The translations under genes were made by a program, and so were the position numbers. The notes beneath the pieces are model-generated. The model was not told where the DNA came from. It ran no database searches and saw only the letters and a program-made list of their open reading frames with translations. 64,000 nucleotides of DNA, from positions 16,272,162 to 16,336,161 of the forward strand of contig NC_086283.1 in assembly GCF_021018805.1 (NCBI RefSeq), read 5' to 3'. How positions within the stretch are numbered: position 1 is the first letter of the stretch; each line of letters begins with the position of its first letter. Positions 58,276 through 64,000 of the stretch are shown here, piece by piece. Source of the stretch: Prinia subflava (Eukaryota; Chordata; Aves; Passeriformes; Cisticolidae).

Positions 58276-61200
58276 CTCACCCACCGAGCTCACATGGCAC
58301 ATCTTGCATCTCACATACCACAACTCACACCCAGCTCTTCTTTCGCTCTCCATGTCCCCTGTCAAGATCCCACCCTGCGGGACAGTGTGGGGCCAGGTTC
58401 TTCCACATGACAGCACAGTGTCAGTCACCAGTGTACCCCTGGTGCTGAGCAGCTTTAGGCATGTGATGTCATAGCCCCACTCACAACCAGGATAAATTTT
58501 ACATTGCCTAAGCAGGATTATTTCATTGACTCTCATGTGACCTAAACTAGGAGCAACTTCAGATTATGCCATCAGGAATGTCATTTTCAGGTCAATTTTA
58601 AGAAATAACTATAAGCAGAAGCAGTCAGATATTGTTCATGCTGAACACTTTTTAATAACACACTACAAATCTGTTCATTACTGCAACATCCTTGCCTGGA
58701 AAGGGATACAGATGGCCCTCCCTGAGAAGCAAGATGGGGTACTGCTTTCTGCATCTCACAAAACATCAGGATTTGAACAAAGAGCAATTATTTTGGGCTC
58801 TGTTTGCAATCCCTATGGTTTTCTAGGAGCAACATTAATCCCTGGTTGTTATTGACATTCCATTGCTAGCTTACTTGAGCAGCTAGGAAATGTTAATCAA
58901 TGGTTTGAGTAATTTCGTTATCTAAAGAGAAAACAATATCAGTATCATTTCACCCTCTATGAGACAAAATTGCCCAGAAATAAAAAATCATAATTTTCTG
59001 AGAAAGTGGAAATATCCTTCAAGCCACTATCCTACTAATAAAGTTTTCCATTAAATACTGCTACAGAAGTTGTCTTTATTCACTGCTCTGTGTCAACAAA
59101 ATAAACTCCAAATCCAGCTTTCCCTGAAACACAAGTAGGCCCAAAGAAAGCATAATGAGAACCAAAAATCCACTACAAATTAAACAGCATTAATTGCCAC
59201 TAGTTGTTTCACCCACAGAGAAAAAAATATAATGCCAGGTTTCTTTCAGGAACGATCCTTAACAGGACAGATGGAGTGAAGAAAGGATTGTCATGTATGG
59301 CATTTGAGAATTTACCTTCCCCCTGTGTAAACACAGATTTGATAGAAGTACTTACAGAGAATGGGACTAATACATAGCAACAATTACATCCTGATATACC
59401 CTTTTAGAAGAGCATGCATTGATCAGGTGCTGCTTGATGGATTTTGCTTATGGGTCTGAGCTTCACTGACATATGTTCTTGTCCTTGATTGTGAGATGGT
59501 TCTTCTTTGGAGTGCTCTTTGGAGAGAGCAGTCAGCAGTGTGAGCACTGACAGTCCCTAAAGTCCATGGAACCTCACCTCCTCATCTGCACCGTGAGCTC
59601 TACACTGACACACTGGCCTCTTGTTGGACCTGCCTCATCACCACAGACTCATTGCATAGTTTGGACTCTGTTTCCTTTCCACAGGCTTGGGGAAATAAAA
59701 AATAGAAGCCACTAACACCCATACTTCAGGAAAAAACAGAGCAGGCTTCGGTTTTCAACACCATGATTAAAAGTTGCTATGCAAAATTCAGACAAACAGC
59801 TACAACTTATATGTTCCCCTATATATTTTTACAGAGAAGGGAATGCCATATGTGTTTTTATGGTAAATTGTATCTAAATCATCACTTTGGGGCAGTTTCC
59901 CTTTAGTAAACAGACTGTAATATGATGTACCCATCTGCTGGTTTTTAGAACACCTATAAGATTAAAGACAACAAAGCTCAAACATTTCATATATAGTCTA
60001 AACAATATTAAGAGACCAGAATCAAAAAGCTATCTCCAACATTTCTTCATTGTTCTTTTGACAAACACAATGGACATAATAACATGGGAAAGCAATCCTT
60101 TGAAGTAGCTTTAAAAAATAATTTAATAAAGTTATTAAAGTTGGTTTGTTGTTCACCACACCACAATGAAAACCACTGTCACCATGTGCTGTCTGCTGGA
60201 ACATTTGTCTCAGGCTACTTGTTTTTATTCTCTGCCATGACACAGTAGCCTACTGTGGGAAGAACAGAGCCACATAGGATTTGCCAGTGAGGATGTACTG
60301 TGAATGGGAAGATCACAAGAGTCTGATTACTGTGTGTGAGAGGATCTGCTTCTGGGATCTGATCCTCAGCAGTCTCTGCTGCTTTCTGGGCTGGTTTAGC
60401 CTTATCTTCAGCTGGTGAATGTGGGTGCTCAGCTGTGTGTCAGAGTAGGGCCCTCCACCTTGGTTTAATCCTTGAAATTGTAATTCAATGCATGTAATTC
60501 CACTCTCCCTACATAAAGACTTATGCAACTGTAATAATAACAGATAAATATTCCCATTTCATGTTTTCTTCCTTAAATACCTTGCAGTGATCAACACAAA
60601 AAGACCTGTTGGTAAGGGCCCTACAATTTAATATCATTTTAAGAGCACTGATATACTCCATAAAGATAGATTAATAAAACAATAATAAATCAATCCCAGA
60701 TCTTAGAATATAAATACATTTGAGCAAGGTTGCACTTGGAATTTATCCCCCTATATACAAGAGAACATTGGTTAAGTTAGACAGAAGGTACAGGCAAGTA
60801 ATACAGAAGGAATATTGCTATGCATTCTTCATAATCTTCAGACCTTTCACCTCCTTGCATGTGCCTTTTGTTGCTTTTGTTGCTGTAGCTGTTATGTGCA
60901 TTCATGGGGTTCACTTGACATACGTGACTTCACCTCTTCTGAAACCCAGCTCTGGAAAGTGTAGGGGTGAGCAAATTGTGGTCTAAGCCTATAATTATGA
61001 TAAATTATATTTACTGGCCATTTACAATTCTTTGTTAAACTTTAATAAATGCCTGCATCCTCTCTTCCCCAGTCACTAGCTAAGATTTTTTTTATTTTAA
61101 TTATCAGACCATTGGTGCTGAGCGTCTCCACTGAGTAAAGTTTTATTAGGGATACCTGCTTTCTGGACTAAAAGGAGGATTTTCTTCTCTAAATTCATAT

Positions 61201-61889
61201 CTGGTTGTGCTTGGGTCTGAGTAGGGTTTATTGGATGATGCACTGTTCAAGGGAAAGGAACAGGACATGCTTTTTTCTGTGCACATCTCCATTAATCTGG
61301 GAAGAGATTTAACTAAAACAACCTCCCCAGCATCACCCTGGCTATTGCATGGCCAGCCCCTTCCATCAAAATGACACAGGTGGATGAAATATAAGAGCAC
61401 AAAGCTTTTACCTCTTCTCTGGTCCCATGTAGGTTCTCTGCCTCTATGCAAGTGAAAATATTCCAGGTAAGGTGTAAACCAAGGTTTTGTCCTCTCTTTT
61501 GTCATTAGACAGTGCACTATGACGAAGAGATATTTCAAGGTACTCCAACTTCCATGCAAACAGCATCTCAAGAAATATTTTTAGCTCTTAATTACAGTAG
61601 CAGGAAAGAAGATGGAAAAGAAAAAAGTAAAAAGGTAAAAAGATCCATAATGCAAAAAATAGTCAAAAGAATTTTGACTTTTCTTCATTTTCTTTTTCCT
61701 TTTTCTTTAGATGTGGAGAGATTTTATATAGTTCTTTCCCATCTCACTCTGATTAATTCTCTTCACTGGCATCCTTTAAGGCAGTATCAAAGATCACTCC
61801 AGTTCTCTTTTAAATGGAAAGCAAACAAGGGGTGATCTGGAACATCACACAGGTGGCAGTGGTCTACAGCTAGTGGCACCACAATTTTT
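58276..61889. other. Unique non-coding stretch
   Basis: No gene or repeat was recognised. The 141-codon minus frame at 61146-61571 is one of the longest unassigned frames. It lacks domain motifs and shows no splice or promoter context that I can support. Confidence 0.5.
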
Positions 61890-62008
61890 CATAGAATCAT
61901 AGGATAGCCTGAGTCAGAACAGACCTGCAAGGATCGCCAAGGCCATCTCCTGACTCTGCACATGACAACCCCCAAAAATCATACCTTGTGTCTGACAGTA
62001 TTTGAAAA
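61890..62008 (-). mobile_element. CR1 LINE, 3'-most end, reversed
   Basis: The plus strand starts ATAGAATCATAGGATAG (61890), the inverted CR1 octamer tail. It continues 'gagtcagaacagacctgcaa' and 'tgcacatgacaacccccaaa'. Only about 120 bp is present. It is the same subfamily as the plus-strand copy at 11906-12073. Confidence 0.88.
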
Positions 62009-64000
62009 TCCTGGAAATATTATTTTTCTGGGAGTTCAATGATAATATGCAATCAAAAGGGGAATCATCTATTATTTGCTTTGTTATTTTCAAGATGTAA
62101 TGGAAACATCTGGAAAACATTCAAGTAGTTTAAAAGTATGCATCAATCTAAATGGCTTGTTCTCCGATCGCATGTAATTTTCACTGAAAACTTTAACATT
62201 AGCATTGCTTTGTGGTAGTCTCCAAATTAATAGAAAACAAGCCTGAATATTTGTTTCTACTTTAATTCCTGGTTCACGTTTTTCATTTTGCATCTTTGTT
62301 GATTGATTATTAGAGAGAAATCAACAATTAACCTTGAAGATTATGTATATATGTATAAAAGGTTTGAAATACTTTTATACACTTTCAAAAGCAGTTCAGA
62401 ATTAAAGGAGGTATTTTTTGTCATTCTTGCATACCCACAAATGCTCATTTTCTTTACCACATGACTACCTCTTAAAATGTCTTTCAGATATTAGAAATTA
62501 TTTTACAGCCTTAGCAAAGTACCCATTTTCTGCTTTAAATTTAATTAGACATGAGCTTCAGAGAAAGTTACACACCATTCCTTGCAGAGACTTAGTCAGG
62601 CTTTGGACTATAAGCTTGTGTTGTCTATCCTCAAGCTCTGTTCAGAAACTCTCACAACTCCAGCTCTTCCTGGTCCCTATGCACAAACTGTGAACCCTTT
62701 CTAAATTCTTGGCTTTTACTGCCACCACTGACACTATCCACTGCTTTAGCTCTTGCACAGATATTTGATTACCTCAACCAATTACCCTGCAGGCACAATT
62801 TGTGGAAGAAAACTAAATATAAGCCCCCCAGAGGATTTGAAGTTAGCCAGTATTCAGAAAAGGAATTTGGGATCACATCACAAAATACATCATGGACCAA
62901 ACAGTTTTCTGGAATTGTGTAAGGGAAAAAAGTACATTTGTATAAAAAAATTCCATGGAGAAAAACCAATATTCAGAGCAAACAGCCACAGTTCTTTGCC
63001 TCTGGTGTTCCTCATCCATTTAATGTGTCCAACTGATGTTTATGACTTTGGACTAAAGAGCAGTTAAACGCAATTTATTTGTTGCTCCAAGGATATTTAG
63101 AGCATGATGAGGCTCAATTTGTCTGGTTTCTGGCTACAATTCTTCACTCACGCTGACACCACTAGCTTATTATGGCCCAAGAAGTTATTTACTGCTTGCT
63201 CCATATTTCCAGTTAAGATGCATTTATGACCATTGTATTACAGTTTTCTGATACTGATATTCATAACTGAGATAATTGCCAGAATGTGCTCTGAATGTCT
63301 GACAACATTGACTTGAAGAGTTTGCATGGTGCATATGCTGTGCCTAATTTTTTCTGCCGTTTGTAAATAACAGTCATAGTCCTGAAATCAGTTTGAAACC
63401 AAACATGCACAATGCCTTTTACATTCTGTCCAATTTTTCACTCCCCTTTATCCTCCATCGTAGGCCCAGCGGTGGAAAATATGAATAACACCTTTGTTTA
63501 TTGGCTAATATAGAATGGAGGCATATTTCCCTGCAGAAGATTTATGATCCATGAGCCCATTACATTTGGATTGCAGCTAGCAGATTAGTTGGAGATTTGT
63601 CTCATTCAGAAAGCATCGACAGTGGTGATTCATCACAATAATTTCACTGAAGGCTCTCACAATGTTTCGAGCCACAAGCAGGTGCTCAATTGCTATGCAT
63701 TAAGAAAGTCATATGAATGGAGACATTGCAATAAAAATGTAAGCATTCCTATTCGTTTTGGATGAGCAAAAAATGTGCATGTGAGAGACATTTCTTTGTT
63801 TACTTGTGGAGTTAGAACTTTGCTGGGAAACAAACCTTTAAAGCTCTTAAAATCAATGAATTTGGCAGATATCAAACCTTCAAGTTTCTGTGTTACTCCT
63901 TATAATGGAAAATTAAATAATCTTCTGCATTCTGACTCATTAAAAACCCTAAGAGAACTTGAATATGAGCTGTAATATAAGGGAATATCTAAAATTAGTA
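62009..64000. other. Unique stretch to the window end
   Basis: AT-rich unique DNA without a recognised gene. TATAAAA follows a TATATAT run near 62346-62360, but I see no transcript around it. The part at 63190-63720 is listed separately as a candidate regulatory element. Confidence 0.5.
63190..63720. promoter_or_regulatory. Candidate conserved non-coding element
   Basis: This is inferred from texture. About 530 bp show no repeat signature and no meaningful frame, but dense transcription-factor-like words. TGTTTATTGG at 63495-63504 combines forkhead and CCAAT-box words. CAGGTG at 63679-63684 and CAATTG at 63687-63692 are E-boxes. ATGCATTAAG at 63695 resembles a POU or homeodomain site, and GATTCATCACAATAATTTCAC lies near 63625. 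Low CpG and balanced composition resemble vertebrate enhancers of gene deserts. Without an alignment the call stays tentative. Confidence 0.3.

Noticed and set aside
61146..61571. 141-codon minus-strand open frame
   Set aside because: No motif or family recognised; the length is compatible with chance.
62341..62362. TATA-box-like TATAAAA
   Set aside because: It is embedded in a TA-rich run with no gene or transcript start downstream.

Overview
This 64-kb window reads as bird DNA, most likely from a songbird (passerine). The evidence is the repeat content. There are about a dozen truncated CR1 LINE copies, some still ending in the avian octamer tail (ATTCTGTG/ATTCTATG). There are several long endogenous-retrovirus LTRs that begin TGTCTTGGTTTG, TGTTGTGG or TGTCATGG and carry minus-strand AATAAA-type signals. 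Mammalian L1 and Alu elements are absent. Overall the DNA is AT-rich and repeat-poor (roughly 15 percent recognisable repeats), as expected for an avian macrochromosome gene desert. I see nothing bacterial or plasmid-like, and no CRISPR, tRNA or rRNA gene.

I find no convincing protein-coding gene or exon. Every open frame that I can assign is a decayed CR1 ORF2 piece, an antisense reading of an LTR or CR1, or a frame through a tandem repeat. The longest unassigned frames (141 to 157 codons) are about as long as chance allows in this much DNA.

Layout: 0.5-1.0 kb, CR1 3' end. 2.2-2.9 kb, possible old LTR. 4.6-4.9 kb, candidate conserved non-coding element. 6.99-7.75 kb, GC-rich LTR on the minus strand. 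8.25-9.54 kb, a minisatellite of CCCAGT-type units that flips orientation for about 160 bp, with three telomere-type TAACCC units exactly at the flip. 11.5 kb, T/G-rich tract followed by a CR1 end. 15.845-17.188 kb, solo LTR on the minus strand with a clean 5-bp target duplication. 20.2 kb, CR1 end. 21.08 kb, T46. 23.7-24.2 kb, CR1 endonuclease region. 30.46 kb, A49. 33.0-33.7 and 35.8-36.4 kb, internally deleted CR1 copies. 37.07 kb, polypyrimidine tract abutting a second solo LTR of the same family (37.155-38.584 kb). 39.5 kb, CR1 minus. 42.5 kb, CR1 plus. 48.5 and 49.4 kb, CR1 minus. 55.7 kb, short LTR with an internal deletion. 56.8 kb, poly-A. 58.1 kb, CR1 endonuclease remnant, minus. 61.9 kb, CR1 end, minus. 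63.2-63.7 kb, candidate conserved element.

The remaining DNA is unique, AT-rich sequence. Several homeodomain-site-rich patches look like the non-coding elements that populate gene deserts beside developmental genes, but only a cross-species alignment could establish that. The best lead for something unusual is the orientation-switching minisatellite with the interstitial telomere motif. I did not find a new multi-gene system here.
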